From assembly GCA_039602395.1 (NCBI GenBank), contig JBCNJP010000003.1, forward strand, positions 68,669,917-68,733,916: a stretch of 64,000 nt of DNA, read 5' to 3'. A program made the position numbers and the translations under genes. Below are positions 33,748 to 44,388 of this stretch, in pieces. The notes beneath the pieces were generated by a model. It worked only from the letters and a program-made list of their open reading frames with translations. It was not told the DNA's origin and did no database searches. The stretch's first letter is position 1. Every line of letters starts with the position of its first letter. This stretch comes from Deinandra increscens subsp. villosa. Lineage: Eukaryota; Streptophyta; Magnoliopsida; Asterales; Asteraceae.

Positions 33748-34185
33748 ATGACGATGTCAACAGGAGCGTTAAATGAGGATCGGTTTGACCCGGATGGTGA
33801 TTTGCAAAAATTAGAAGCTATGTTATACGGGGAGTCGATCATAGACGGTGAAAAGTATCCACTCAAGGAAAAGGCTGACCACAAAAGAGAATCTCATACA
33901 CCAAAGCACGAAGCATACTCAATCTCCATTCGAGACGTGTTGAGGTGTGAGAAATCAACAGAGGAACCTAAGGATGTCCCACTTGGCGGATTAGTTAGTG
34001 TTGATGATGATCTTGTATTTAGACCAAGTGTGGGGACGTTAGAGGATGTGAGTTGTAAGAGTGTCCCGAGATTGAGCTTTATTGTAGTTATTAAGTTAAT
34101 TCCCGGTAGGTATAAACATTGGTGGGTTGTCTGGTTACTAGGTGTGATTTTTGGAGGTTGGTTAGTTAGTGCCTTAGGAATGTAA
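33748..34185 (+). CDS. Second small ORF of element 3, with predicted membrane segment
   Basis: 145 residues in a different frame from the upstream ORF, 47 bp after its stop. DRFDPDGDLQKLEAMLYGES is reminiscent of pieces between Gag and protease in Athila-type polyproteins. The C-terminus (HWWVVWLLGVIFGG and following residues) is strongly hydrophobic, long enough for one membrane span. The ATG choice is uncertain and the frame may be a polyprotein remnant rather than a separate gene. An envelope-like role cannot be supported from one hydrophobic segment. Confidence 0.45.
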   Translation: MTMSTGALNEDRFDPDGDLQKLEAMLYGESIIDGEKYPLKEKADHKRESHTPKHEAYSISIRDVLRCEKSTEEPKDVPLGGLVSVDDDLVFRPSVGTLEDVSCKSVPRLSFIVVIKLIPGRYKHWWVVWLLGVIFGGWLVSALGM

Positions 34186-35210
34186 AACGATCTGATGATT
34201 AGGGGCATGATTAGTAAGAATATTAAGGATAAACCCCCTGATAGAGTTAATTGAAAACTCGGGGAAGACCGAGTTGTAAATTTATGTAACTTGTTTATTT
34301 GATTTTGCTTTATTTTGCATTTCGGTTTTTGTCGTTTTGCGGTTGTGTTTCAGTGTTTGTAGGAAATTCGGGTGATTCAAGATGATGAAATTGTGTTGGA
34401 AGAGTCCAAGTTCCAAGTGAACACGTTTCAACTTGCTTTATTTATTTTTTATTCTTATTTATTTTTATTTTTTCGTGATTAATTGTGGTTTCGTCGAGTC
34501 TTTGTGTTTTGTTTTGTTACAGGTTCGATGAAATTCGCATTGGGATGCTCATGGATTACAATGGAGAACCTGCGGACCAAGCTTGCATGTCATTCATCCA
34601 AATCACAAATCAGGGGAGTTTGTTTCATTCGTTTTTTTATTGTTATTTTTAATTATTATTTGTTTTCATTTGCATTTATATTTTTCTTTTTATCATTCGT
34701 GTGGTTTTATATTTAGTTTTTTTATTTTTTATTCTATTCTCATCACACATTGGGGACAATGTGTCGTTTAAGTGTGGGGATGGGAAGCTTTGCGTCTTAA
34801 GTCTGTTTGTTTTTATTTTTAGTGTGTTTTGTTTTTTGAAAAAAAAAAGAAAATTTGAAAAATTCAAAAAAAATGTTCTTGATTTATGCTGCAACATAAT
34901 AGGAAATGATAGTACATCTAGGGGTCAATGTTCTAATTGAATGTGCTTAATTGAAAAATATAATAATTGGTGGGTTCCCGCCTTAGGTTGATTGATGATT
35001 CCGAAACTGTTTAGAAAAATAATAAAAAAATGCATCTTTAATATTTTCATATGTGTATATCTTTTTAGTAATTTAGGCACGCTTTTATCTTTTTACGAAA
35101 GTAAATTCGGTAAATAGTGGCGCCTCCGCAAATCCATTCCATTTGTTTGAGCTAGTAAAAAAATAGAATAAAATGCCAAAGCCTATGTGTTTCGCTTTGG
35201 AAAAGCGACT
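34186..35210 (+). other. Element 3 noncoding internal region, left part
   Basis: T-rich sequence without a credible gene. It contains ACATTGGGGACAATGTG followed by AAGTGTGGGG (34746-34780), a phrase common between gag and the 3' end in Athila/LARD-like elements. It resumes at 43859 after the hAT. Confidence 0.55.
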
Positions 35211-35354
35211 TGAAGGATTAGGGCGGACCCACATATAAGGTGAGGGGGTCAAGCGAACCCCATCGGTTTTCGATTAATAGTAGAGCGCTATTAACGAAAA
35301 TCCTAATGACCCACATAAATATATATAATTGACCCCCACTAAGTTAAGATAAAC

Positions 35355-35455
35355 AATGTCACAGTAGTGCAGTGGTAAAGTGGATATCTGTAAGTTCACT
35401 CAGTTGTGCCCCGGGTTCGAATCTACCCCTATCTGTTTTTGTATTTATTTTTTTT
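35355..35455 (+). mobile_element. SINE-like tRNA-derived segment inside the hAT
   Basis: TGGTAAAGTGG (35373-35383) fits a polymerase III A box and GGTTCGAATCT (35414-35424) a B box, about 41 bases apart. The segment is followed by a T-rich tail. No cloverleaf can be folded, so it is not a tRNA gene. It may be a SINE head or part of the hAT family itself. Confidence 0.45.
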
Positions 35456-36028
35456 CCTAAAATTAAAACCCTAACTAAAAGTCTAAAATAATTCGTTGCT
35501 GCCACAAGCCGCTTTTCTCGTCGCTCCTGTCACTCACATCTCTCGGATGTCGTTCCTCTCAATCTCTCGGTCTACGCAGCTACGCCGGCGGCCACGACCT
35601 CTCGGCATCTCCCTCTCGATTTTTTAGACCGGCGATCAGTGGCGGACACCCCTCTGCTCTGCGTTCCTTTCCCTCTCGATTTTTGACGGCCCTGGCATGT
35701 TTTTTAGGGCAAAATTAAGTGTAATCTCTCATGAATTCGTGACGCCATACAAGTAGCTTTTTGTTTTTATGTTATATGTAGAAGATCTGCATGCGTGCTT
35801 TGTTTTTTATGTATGAAACCCCAATCACCTTCTCGGTTTGTGTGATCCTTGAGATCGCAGTTAATATTTCTGAATGATCCGATCATAAGTCAGTTTTGTA
35901 GTAGGATTGGTAGGGTTTTGAGGAGAAATTTTGTTGAACAGATTGAAAAGGTAAATGGAGTAGATTTCTAGGTACAGTTTATTTTCTATATCATTATGTT
36001 CAGTTCATAACAATTTGATTTAGGGTTT

Positions 36029-36940
36029 TGTTTTGGCTAAAAATTACTTAAGCTGATTTAGCAAGATTTGAACCAAATAAGATTTGTGAGGTTTGGTGCC
36101 TAGGATCAAGATATGAAAACTGTTTGCAAAAATCCTGGGACAACAGTTGAATTCCAGGGACAAAAGTCAAAATCCTGGGTAAAAATGTAAGTTTGATTAC
36201 GAAATTGATTAAGAAACTTATTAACACAAATGAAGCCTTGAATGCAAGTAAGAACACCGAGAATTTTACTAGGGAAAAGCCCTTAGCCCTTAGATGTCTC
36301 TAAGGCGCCGCCGGCATAAAAACCCCGGGTAGCGATAACACACGATACCAATTTATTGATCACGTAAATGTTTGAGTACATTGAGTAAACAGAGAATTGA
36401 ATATGAGAATACAATGAGTAAAGCTCGAATGAGCTGAATAATAAGTCTAAATGTCCTATTTATACTCCTAGCTCTTCAACAACTTATCCGATATTCCACG
36501 ATCTTCTCTTCAACGTCTTTTTCAGTTGGTTGACCGATTTTTTAGCTAACTTCCTTTGACCATGTGCGAAATAAGTCTCCAGCTCATCCCATTCGACCGT
36601 TGGTAGACTTTGTCAACCTGTCCTTGATCAGATATAGGCACAAAATGCATTAGTAACAATGTCCTAGCATGCAGGGTCATTTCCAGATGCTGGGTCATTT
36701 GTACAATAACAGTGACCCTGGATTATACTCATCATGGGTCATAATAATGTATGACAAAAACAAAATAAATATAAACTTCCCTGGATTACGATGACATCCT
36801 AGGACATTACCTCAGTTCTGATATATTCAGGGTTATTCAACGTTACCTGTTAAATTCTGGGTCATACAATTCCTGGGTCAATCCTGCCCTAAGCCTATAC
36901 CTGTACCCTAGATTACTAGCCGAAAATTCAGGGTATAACA
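36029..36940 (-). repeat. 3' LTR of element 4
   Basis: 912 bp, matching 42297-43208 with scattered substitutions. It is densely sown with CCTGGGT / ACCCTGG-type words. A minus-strand TATA-like GTATAAATAGG lies near 36462-36472. Confidence 0.88.
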
Positions 36941-36956
36941 CTTGCCCCCAAATTTT
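36941..36956 (-). promoter_or_regulatory. Polypurine tract of element 4
   Basis: On the minus strand AAAATTTGGGGGCAAG directly precedes the TGTTATACCC start of the 3' LTR. This fixes the element's orientation as minus. Confidence 0.75.
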
Positions 36957-37817
36957 CGCAAATTGTAGATAAGTCTTACAGCTGTGAAAATTTCAAATTA
37001 GGGTCTAATCCACATTTGTTTCGATCGTGTCCGTTAATTAGGGATCCACTGCGCCACGTCGTGGGGTAACATCCCATCACCCCTACAGCTTCTAACCTCC
37101 TTAAATATCAGCTTTAACCTCCCCTCTCTTCTCATTAACTTTTCGAGAGAAAAGGTTTCCACTGACCTCTCCGGCTTCCGACCTTCTCCGATCAGGTAAT
37201 TCTCGTTCCATTCCTTCCTTTTCTTTCTTTCCGATCATGACTCGCGAGAAGATTCGATTAGAGACCCTGGCTAAAAAGACAGGAATCGAGGATTTCCTCG
37301 ATCAAAACTACCTGGCAGAGTCGGGAATTAGAGACCTGCACCTTCACCGACGCCGACATTGCTGCATTATCGTTGTCGGGTCTTCTTCCCTCTACCGCTG
37401 AAATCAGACCCTTCGATAGAAGGCTTTGGTAGGACTTCAGTTCTGAAACATGGGTTTGCTTCCCGTTTACCCCTTTCTCCATGGGTCTGTCTTTTCCTTT
37501 CATCGGTCTTCTGGTCGAGTCCTTTGAGGCCACCGGCCTTGCTTATGCCCAAATCCTCCCCATCGTATGGAGAATCCTGGGCACCCTTGACCGTCTCAAC
37601 AGGGAGTTCGATTCCCTGGTTGGGTTATCTGAATTAGCCCTGGGTTACGAACTCAAGTACTATGGTAGCAATCGGTTTTTGTTCAAGGCTTTGAACAAGG
37701 AGGTTCAAATGGTTCGTCGGGCTTCATTTCACGAGGAATGGAAGGGAAAAATTTTATTTGTCAAGAGATCAACCATCCCAGGAGGGATGGGTCTTCCGAT
37801 TAGGTGGAAAGTAGATG

Positions 37818-37903
37818 GTAGGTTCTCACCTGCATTGGGAATTAGGATTTTCTTTTTATTATATGTTATACAAATACTGACCTTGGATTTTTCTGTTTTG
37901 CAG
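37818..37903 (+). other. Intron 1 of the antisense gene
   Basis: 86 bp, GTAGGT at the donor and TTTTGCAG at the acceptor, T-rich before the acceptor. Splicing joins GTAGATG to TGCCTAGC in frame. Confidence 0.65.
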
Positions 37904-38047
37904 TGCCTAGCTTGAGTTCAATCGGCCCTGCAAATCCAGGGGCATTTGAGAGATTTGATACATTCCTGACCATCACCGAGGAGGACCGAGAGTTCAAGGC
38001 TGATCCCCACCAAGCTGCCTCCTTCACTTCTCATAGCATGTCTAGTT

Positions 38048-38115
38048 GTAAGTGTACTGGTACCCTGCTTTTTGTTCCTTGGATTTTGTCGATTTCTCAT
38101 GTCTCTGTTCTTCAG
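38048..38115 (+). other. Intron 2 of the antisense gene
   Basis: 68 bp, donor GTAAGTG, acceptor TTCTTCAG. Splicing keeps the reading frame (MSSSAATP across the junction). Confidence 0.65.
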
Positions 38116-38363
38116 CTGCCGCTACTCCCATCAACCTCGAGGACGTTGACCTAGACGCTTTTCTGCTGTGTGGACCTGAACAGGGTATCCATGTCCTGGC
38201 CTCCGTGAAGGCCGAGCCCATGTCTGCCCCCAAGGCTCCTTCTTCAAGGACCTCAAGCACAAAGCATAAGACCAGGGCTGCCACCGTTGCTCCTGCCCTG
38301 CAACCCCTGGAGAACATGGACGCTGCTGGGCTGCTCACACATGCTGAAGCATCCTCTCGCCAA

Positions 38364-38451
38364 GTAAGTTAATCCTGGGTAACCCTGAATTTTCTGCATA
38401 GTTAAACCATTCAAGGTCTAAAATGTTTAATTAAATTACCTCTTCTTGCAG
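38364..38451 (+). other. Intron 3 of the antisense gene
   Basis: 88 bp, donor GTAAGTT, acceptor CTTCTTGCAG. It joins SSRQ to IAGRFFEL in frame. Confidence 0.65.
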
Positions 38452-38989
38452 ATTGCTGGGCGATTCTTTGAGCTGGTCCGGGCTGCTGAAAAACGTTCCT
38501 AGGATGTTGAGTCTTCAGCCAGGAGGGAGGTCGCTGCTCTGAACAAAGAGCTGAACCTAACCAGGGCGGCGGCCAACAAAAACCTAGGGCTGGTGCAGGA
38601 CCTGGAGAAGAAGGTTGTGGATGTGCGGGCTGATCACGAGGCTGCCTTGGCTGCAAAAGGTGACGAGGGCAGGCTAATAGTCCGCATCTCACTCCTCTAG
38701 TGCAGGTTGAAGATGGCTAAGGAGGCCAGGGACCTAGGGTTCAAGAACCCCAAATGGGATGTGACTGGATGGGCAGCCAAACTGCGCGAACTAGGCGCAA
38801 CCATCCCTGCTAGGTGTGACCCTGAAGCTGACCCTGGAACCAACAAGGGCACCCCATCCAAGGGCTCTGCCTGATTATGCCATGGACATCGATCAGCCCA
38901 AGGAGGGGGATATGCCAGCCCAGGAGCCCAAGGCAGCAAAGGAGGTACCGGTGGAGGAAGCCAAGGAGACGACCCAGGATGCAGTCTGA

Positions 38990-40216
38990 AGGTTGGGGGT
39001 CGTCTTCCCAGTTTTTGTGGTTCTTGTTTAAAAACAATTTTAATTTTTTGTTAGTGATGTGATGCCGGTTGATGTTTCCCGGTTTTTTGTTTAAGACAAT
39101 ATGCCCCACCCCTGGATTATGAATCCAGGGTTTTTAACATGCCCCCATCCTTGGGTGGCCGGAGCTTTTCCGGGCCCAGGATGGGTCTTTAAATATAACT
39201 GCCGTTAATTACATGTTTATGTTTGAAATATTTGAAAAATACTTGCTAATGTGTGGAATCATTCTATGGTTTACCTTAGTATTCTTGGGTTGCCCCCAGG
39301 ATTTAGGACTCCTCGTGGCTTCAGTAGATTGGTGAATGTTCCCTGTCATATGAATATAACAATTAGAATTAACTAGCCAGGTAGTTAATTTACTTAGGTT
39401 TCAATCGTTATAGCCCTGGATTATATCGATAATCCTGGGTTACTAGGTAATCTTTAATGTTATTTCTGGGGTCATGCCCGGTGCCGTACTGGCGAACTAG
39501 GGATTTCCTCTTAGTCGTACTGACTGACTAGGGCATGTCCTCGGAGACTTAAGTTGGTACGTCAGCACCAATCCATCTTGGAAACGCGTTAATCATTTTA
39601 AACCTTAAGGGATCCGCATATGTCCCTGGATTGGGAGGTTGCCACCAATGCTATTAACACGGATGATCCCACAATCCCAAGGTTTCATACATGGATCACG
39701 TGCGTCTCGGGCGAAGCAAAAATTGCCACGTGCGTCCCTGGCGAGGCGTGATAGCCTATATTCGGATGGAGGAAGCTTAGTCCTCAAAACTTAGGAGTGG
39801 GTTAGGCCTTACCCAACACGGAAGTGAGATGGCCAGTCTCAAACTTAGGAGACACATGCTGATTATCCTTAGCTTGGTGACTTATGAGTGCACTTTGTCC
39901 TGTGTACCTTGGATTTTTTACCAACCTGCATTTTGGGTACCCTGAATTCTGGGATACCCTAGATTCTGAGTAACCCAACTGACGAAACATAAATCTTAGT
40001 GTATTCAGGGCAGTGAATAACAACTTCAAATTAAATGTAACGTGTAACTGATGTTAATAAATAAATAGTAAAGGTAAAACATATAAGGGAATGAACGAAA
40101 TAAATTAAGTGAGAGGGACTGACCTGGATTTCCAGCATGAATTTTAAAATCAAACACATACCTGGGTAGCTGAAGCCTGGGACAGGAAGCCTTACATGAG
40201 ATATGCCTTCAAGTGT
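38990..40216. other. Element 4 noncoding region left of the gap
   Basis: No credible ORF. It contains many CCTGGAT / ATCCAGG words like the LTR and a duplicated phrase CACGTGCGTCTCGGGCGA / CACGTGCGTCCCTGGCGA (about 39697-39748). It may be the 3' flank of the antisense gene. Confidence 0.5.
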
Positions 40217-40716
40217 NNNNNNNNNNNNNNNNNNNNNNNNNNNNNNNNNNNNNNNNNNNNNNNNNNNNNNNNNNNNNNNNNNNNNNNNNNNNNNNNNNNN
40301 NNNNNNNNNNNNNNNNNNNNNNNNNNNNNNNNNNNNNNNNNNNNNNNNNNNNNNNNNNNNNNNNNNNNNNNNNNNNNNNNNNNNNNNNNNNNNNNNNNNN
40401 NNNNNNNNNNNNNNNNNNNNNNNNNNNNNNNNNNNNNNNNNNNNNNNNNNNNNNNNNNNNNNNNNNNNNNNNNNNNNNNNNNNNNNNNNNNNNNNNNNNN
40501 NNNNNNNNNNNNNNNNNNNNNNNNNNNNNNNNNNNNNNNNNNNNNNNNNNNNNNNNNNNNNNNNNNNNNNNNNNNNNNNNNNNNNNNNNNNNNNNNNNNN
40601 NNNNNNNNNNNNNNNNNNNNNNNNNNNNNNNNNNNNNNNNNNNNNNNNNNNNNNNNNNNNNNNNNNNNNNNNNNNNNNNNNNNNNNNNNNNNNNNNNNNN
40701 NNNNNNNNNNNNNNNN
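40217..40716. other. Assembly gap (500 N)
   Basis: Exactly 500 unknown bases, the usual placeholder for a gap of unknown size. Any reading frame across it is meaningless. Confidence 0.99.
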
Positions 40717-40859
40717 GTCAGCATGCTTAGTTACGAGATTTCTGGGATTGAAGGAGCGTTCGTCATTCCAATCAACACTACTAATCACTTGTAATGATTA
40801 TATTGCTTCCGAAAGGTCGTTCTCTCAAGTTTCATTCTTACTCCTTTAGCTGGTGCTAA

Positions 40860-41035
40860 TCTGATCTCAGATCATCTTTGGGGAATCGTCTTGCTCCTTG
40901 TAGTTGTTTGAATAGTTTGTTGATCCTTAACAAAGGATATCTGCTTTTTACTGACAGATTCTTCTTGCAGTCTATGCATATCCTTGGCTTCCGTCTTTCT
41001 TCCTGAAATTGCTGGAGTATCCTAAGGCGATATAT
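40860..41035 (-). pseudogene. Heavily decayed Ty3/gypsy RT fragment
   Basis: The minus strand shows nucleotide-level similarity to the RT stretch of element 1 near 5960-6110 (the part encoding the LNK..IKNRYPLPR and FDQLQGAS region), but with shifts and substitutions throughout. It may be a chimeric piece captured in element 4. Confidence 0.4.
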
Positions 41036-41087
41036 TTAATCTAAGGAAATCTTCTGGCTTCTGTTGGAGATAACTGGTATAGTGCTT

Positions 41088-41165
41088 TTACTTCTGGCGT
41101 TGTTTCTAGTGTTGCTCCTGACGTTGCTTTTGGTGTTGCTGCTTCTGGCGTTGCTTTCAGTGTCA
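41088..41165 (+). repeat. Degenerate GTTGCTNCTGGC repeat
   Basis: Five or six imperfect units based on GGCGTTGCTTCTGG / GGTGTTGCT. No further structure is seen. Confidence 0.6.
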
Positions 41166-41367
41166 AGTTGATTGTGGAACCCCATTTCTTGATCTGAGGA
41201 GTTGTTAATTGGATTCACTGGTATGTTCTTCGGCTTCTTGGTTTTACCTTTGAGTCAATGGCATACATCGAGTATGACTTACCTCTTGACCCATGTACTT
41301 CCACGTTTTGTAATCTTTACTGCTAAGTCATCACGATCCCTGCATATGAAGTCGAGCCTTCTTCTGG

Positions 41368-42125
41368 TTACGGATAGTTTGCGGGTAGCATCTCGCGAGT
41401 CAGTTCATTCAACGCATTCCAAGGTCGTGGTAGTAGTTCTCCTTCCATATTAGCTAGCCAATATACCCCCTTACCAGCCTCAGACTCAATCAGGTAGGGA
41501 CCTTCCCATTTAGGAGCCAATTTTCCATCCCCTGGATTTGTTGTGTTCTGAAATGCCTTTCTAAGGACTAGATCTCCCACTTTAAACCTTCTGATCCTCA
41601 CATGTTTGTTGTAAGTCTTGGAAATTCTTTTTTGATACGCTGCCATCCTCCAAGCCGCTTGATCTCTCAGTTCATCCAGGGTATCTAAGTCTTCAACCAG
41701 GGACTGTTCATTCGAATCCTGGGTCTCACCACTGACCCTGAATGTTGGGACCACCATTTCTGTTGGGATAACTGCTTCAGTACCAAAGACCAAGGAAAAT
41801 GGGGTTTGGCCTGTGGCGTTCTTGGATGTGGTTCTATCTGCCCATAATTCCAAGGGTAGCTCTTCTGCCCATCTTCCCTTCTTCTCTTTCAATCTCTTCT
41901 TCAAGTTGTTTATTATAATCTTGTTGCTTGATTCAGCCTGGCCATTGGCCTGAGGATGCACTGGTGTTGATGTTATCATCTTTATACCCCAGGATTCACA
42001 GAATCATGTGGTTCTGCTTCCGATAAATTGGGACCCGTTATCACAAACAATCTCGGATGGTACCCCAAATCTTGTCAGAATGTTTCTTTTAATAAAGGAT
42101 ATGACTTCTTTCTCCCTGACTTGAA
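41368..42125 (-). pseudogene. Integrase fragment of element 4 (Tat type)
   Basis: Reading minus: VREKEVISFIKRNILTRFG, then VPSEIVCDNGSQFIG with the second catalytic Asp, a TGA at 42004-42006, then an open frame of 203 codons. That frame holds STPVHPQANGQAESSNK with the catalytic Glu, and the C-terminal part (VGDLVLRKAFQNT, PKWEGPYLI). The zinc-binding part and first catalytic Asp are missing because RNase H joins directly upstream. The sequence is of the Tat/Retand style, not of the chromodomain type in elements 1 and 2. Confidence 0.85.
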
Positions 42126-42139
42126 CGTATGTCAGTATT

Positions 42140-42296
42140 GAAATCAGCCACAAAATCAGCTAGAGCCTGGGATTTTATAGCTATTCTGGCCTCGTAGATC
42201 AGATCATATGCACTCAGCTTCACCGACCACTTAGCCATTTGACCTGACATTTCTGGTTTTCTCAAAACAGACTTTATAGGGTAGTTAGTTCTAACA
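42140..42296 (-). pseudogene. RNase H fragment of element 4
   Basis: The minus strand reads LRKPEMSGQMAKWSVKLSAY and QALADFVADF, the C-terminal end of Tat-type RNase H. It begins at the very edge of the high-coordinate LTR, marking a deletion breakpoint, and jumps near 42140 to the integrase fragment. Confidence 0.8.
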
Positions 42297-43208
42297 TGTT
42301 TTGGCTAAAAATTACTAAAACTGATTTAGCAAGATTTGAACCAAATAAGATTGTGAGGTTTGGTGCCTAGGATTAAGATATGAAAACTGTTTGTAAAAAT
42401 CCTGGGACAACAGTTGAATTCCAGGGATAAAAGTCAATATCCCGGGTAAAAATGTAAGTTTGATTACGAAATTGATTAAGAAACTTAGTAACACAAATGA
42501 AGCCTTAGATGCAAGTAAGAACACCGAGAATTTTACTAAGGAAAAGCCCTTAGCCCTTAGATGTGTCTAAGGCGCCGCCGGCATAAAAACCCCGGGTAGC
42601 GATAACACACGCTACCAATTTATTGATCACGTAAATGTTTGAGTACTGTGAGTAAACAGAGAACTGAATACGAGAATACAATGAGTAAAGCTCGAGTGAG
42701 CTGAATAATAAATCTAAATGTCCTATTTATACTCCTAGCTCTTCAACAACTTGTCCGATATTCCAGGGATCTTCTCTTAAACGTCTTTTTCAGTTGGTTG
42801 ACCGAGTTTTTAGCTAACTTCCTTTGACCACGTGCGAAATAAGTCTCCAGCTCATCCCATTCGATCGTTGGTAGACTTCGTCAACCTGTCCTTGATCAGA
42901 TATAGGCACAAAATGCATTAGTAACAATGTCCTAACATGTAGGGTCATTTCCACATGCTGGGTCATTTGTACAATAACAGTGACCCTGGGTTATACTCAT
43001 CCTGGGTCATAATAATGTATGACAAAAACAAAATAAATATAAACTTCCCTGGATTATGATGACATCCTGGGACATTACCTCGGTTTTGATATATTCAGGG
43101 TTATTCAGCGTTACCTGTTAAATTCTGGGTCATACAATTCCTGGGTCAATCCTGCCCTAAGCCTATACCTGTACCCTGGATTACCAGCCGAAAATTCAGG
43201 GTATAACA
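42297..43208 (-). repeat. 5' LTR of element 4
   Basis: 912 bp, the partner of 36029-36940. No primer-binding site follows it on the minus strand; the sequence passes straight into RNase H. Confidence 0.88.
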
Positions 43209-43850
43209 AGTTTATTATGCAAGGAATGTATCACATGAAAATAAACCCCAACTTTGATTATTAGCAGCCATTGTTTATATCTCTGATAATTGTTCTATGT
43301 CTTCTAATTTGATGCATATAAATAATAGATGTTATAAAATTGATGTTGTGCATCAATTATAATGCTACTATCTTAACAGGATCTCTGATGTGTTAAACAT
43401 TCAGATTTTTATATATTAATGTGCTATAAAGCTGCTATAAACTACTGAACCATGATTTGAAGTTGGTATTTTTTGAAAGATACAACATTGCTTTCATCTA
43501 TTGATTTTCACATACCATGTGACTAGTTTTCTAGTTCTTTGAAGTCTGAACACACATTAACTCTTGAGGGTTCAAAGTATATTTCGAGGTACATGTTAAT
43601 ATTGATAGTTTCATTGGGTTGAAGGTATAGTGTCTAAAAAGTTATCTATCTTTTATTGTGATAAATTGTTGAGGTTGTAAAGAAAACATGTATCCAAATA
43701 CTTATCTTTCTTTGTTACAATGTGTTTTGGAGAATGGATACGAACAGGGGCGGACCCGACCCGGCCTGAAAATCTAACGTCGGTATTGATATAAAAAAAG
43801 ATGGCTGAAGAAAATGAACCCCATCAAATAAAATCATGGGTCTGCCACTG
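43209..43850. other. Right part of the hAT, noncoding
   Basis: AT-rich with no ORF. Near the end an internal GGGGCGGACCCGACCC (43746-43761) repeats the terminal motif, about 90 bp before the real end. Confidence 0.6.
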
Positions 43851-43858
43851 TGAAGGAT

Positions 43859-44388
43859 ACGCCTCTAGGTTAGGTATGGACTGAATACCCTATGTGCTAC
43901 CCATCGGGTTCGCTACTCAGTGGATGCTCCTCTAGGTGAAGTCCAATTCTATTTTAAAAAAAAGAAAAAAGAAAGAAAAAAATGAATGAAAATGAAGAAG
44001 AAAAAAAAAGAAAAAAGAGGGAAAAAATAGCTCAAATAAAAATTCATTCATTCATTCATACAATTCCACTATTAAGAAGATATATGTGTACATAAATATT
44101 AAGATGCCTAAAAGATATAAAAATGGGATTAGGATGAATTGAAAGGCTTGAGTGTGGGACCCATTAGTCGATTGATATGCTAAATAAACTTAAATTGATG
44201 TATTTGGGGATGAACGGTTGGTGGTTGGGTTTAGTCGGACAGAAATACTGGTAATCGAGCTAGGCTGTGTTTAATGGATAACTGAAATCTGAATTCTAAT
44301 ATTTGCTAAGTTAGAAATTGGATACCCTGGTTATGATCGTATTTGCAGTATTTTTCGGGGACGAAAAAAGAGTAAGTGTGGGGATGTT
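43859..44388 (+). other. Element 3 noncoding internal region, right part, with polypurine tract
   Basis: It contains an A-rich stretch and, immediately before the 3' LTR, AAGTGTGGGGATGTT (44374-44388) as the likely polypurine tract. No ORF. Confidence 0.65.

Larger units (their letters stand above)
37236..38989 (+). pseudogene. Antisense, intron-containing accessory gene of element 4
   Basis: The plus-strand coding runs from ATG 37236 (MTREKIRLETLAKKTG) through four apparent exons. Introns with GT-AG borders are 37818-37903, 38048-38115 and 38364-38451, and splicing keeps the frame across each. Exon 1 contains MGLSFPFIGLLVES...YAQILPIVWRILG, which reminds me of the 'putative gypsy-type transposon' family (Pfam Transposase_28); this needs a profile search. 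Exon 3 is Ala/Pro/Ser-rich. Exon 4 is a predicted coiled coil (AAEKRS...ARREVAALNKELNLTRAAANK) with an acidic tail ending TTQDAV. Damage: a frameshift near 37330, a TAG near 37431, a TAG at 38500-38502 and further breaks near 38697 and 38874. The function is unknown. Confidence 0.65.
36029..43208 (-). mobile_element. Element 4: deleted Tat-lineage Ty3/gypsy element with an antisense gene
   Basis: Two 912-bp LTRs (36029-36940; 42297-43208) read TGTTATACCC...CCAAAACA on the minus strand. The flanking pentamers are GGTTT and AGTTT, a duplication with one mismatch. The minus-strand pol is reduced to pieces of RNase H and integrase; the high-coordinate (5') LTR abuts RNase H directly, so primer-binding site, gag, protease and RT are deleted. 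The low half carries a plus-strand, intron-containing gene next to the 3' LTR. Antisense ORFs in this place are known for Tat elements such as Grande. A 500-N gap lies inside. Confidence 0.8.
35219..43850. mobile_element. hAT-like DNA transposon, nested in element 3
   Basis: TGAAGGAT is found at 35211-35218 and again at 43851-43858, an 8-bp duplication as made by hAT transposases. The termini are imperfect inverted repeats: TAGGGCGGACCCA on the left and CAGTGGCAGACCCA (reverse complement) on the right. After removing element 4, about 1.45 kb remains, with no transposase frame, so it is non-autonomous. Joining the two flanks restores a continuous element 3 sequence. Confidence 0.75.

Noticed and set aside
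33406..33884. Ser-rich minus-strand frames in element 3
   Set aside because: They are the complement of the acidic GAT/GAG-rich ORF and show no domain.
35363..35435. tRNA gene
   Set aside because: A and B boxes are present but no cloverleaf, acceptor pairing or anticodon arm can be drawn; it is better explained as a SINE-like segment.
38411..38939. Pro/Ser-rich minus-strand frames in element 4
   Set aside because: They are shadows of exon 4 of the antisense gene, whose plus-strand frame has consistent splice sites and composition.
40192..40849. Open frames across the N run
   Set aside because: They consist almost wholly of undefined residues and only reflect the gap.
41340..41370. Similarity of this stretch to element 1 near 12100-12127
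   Set aside because: The match is about 27 bases with several mismatches, and the stretch reads naturally as the end of the Tat integrase, so chance is sufficient.
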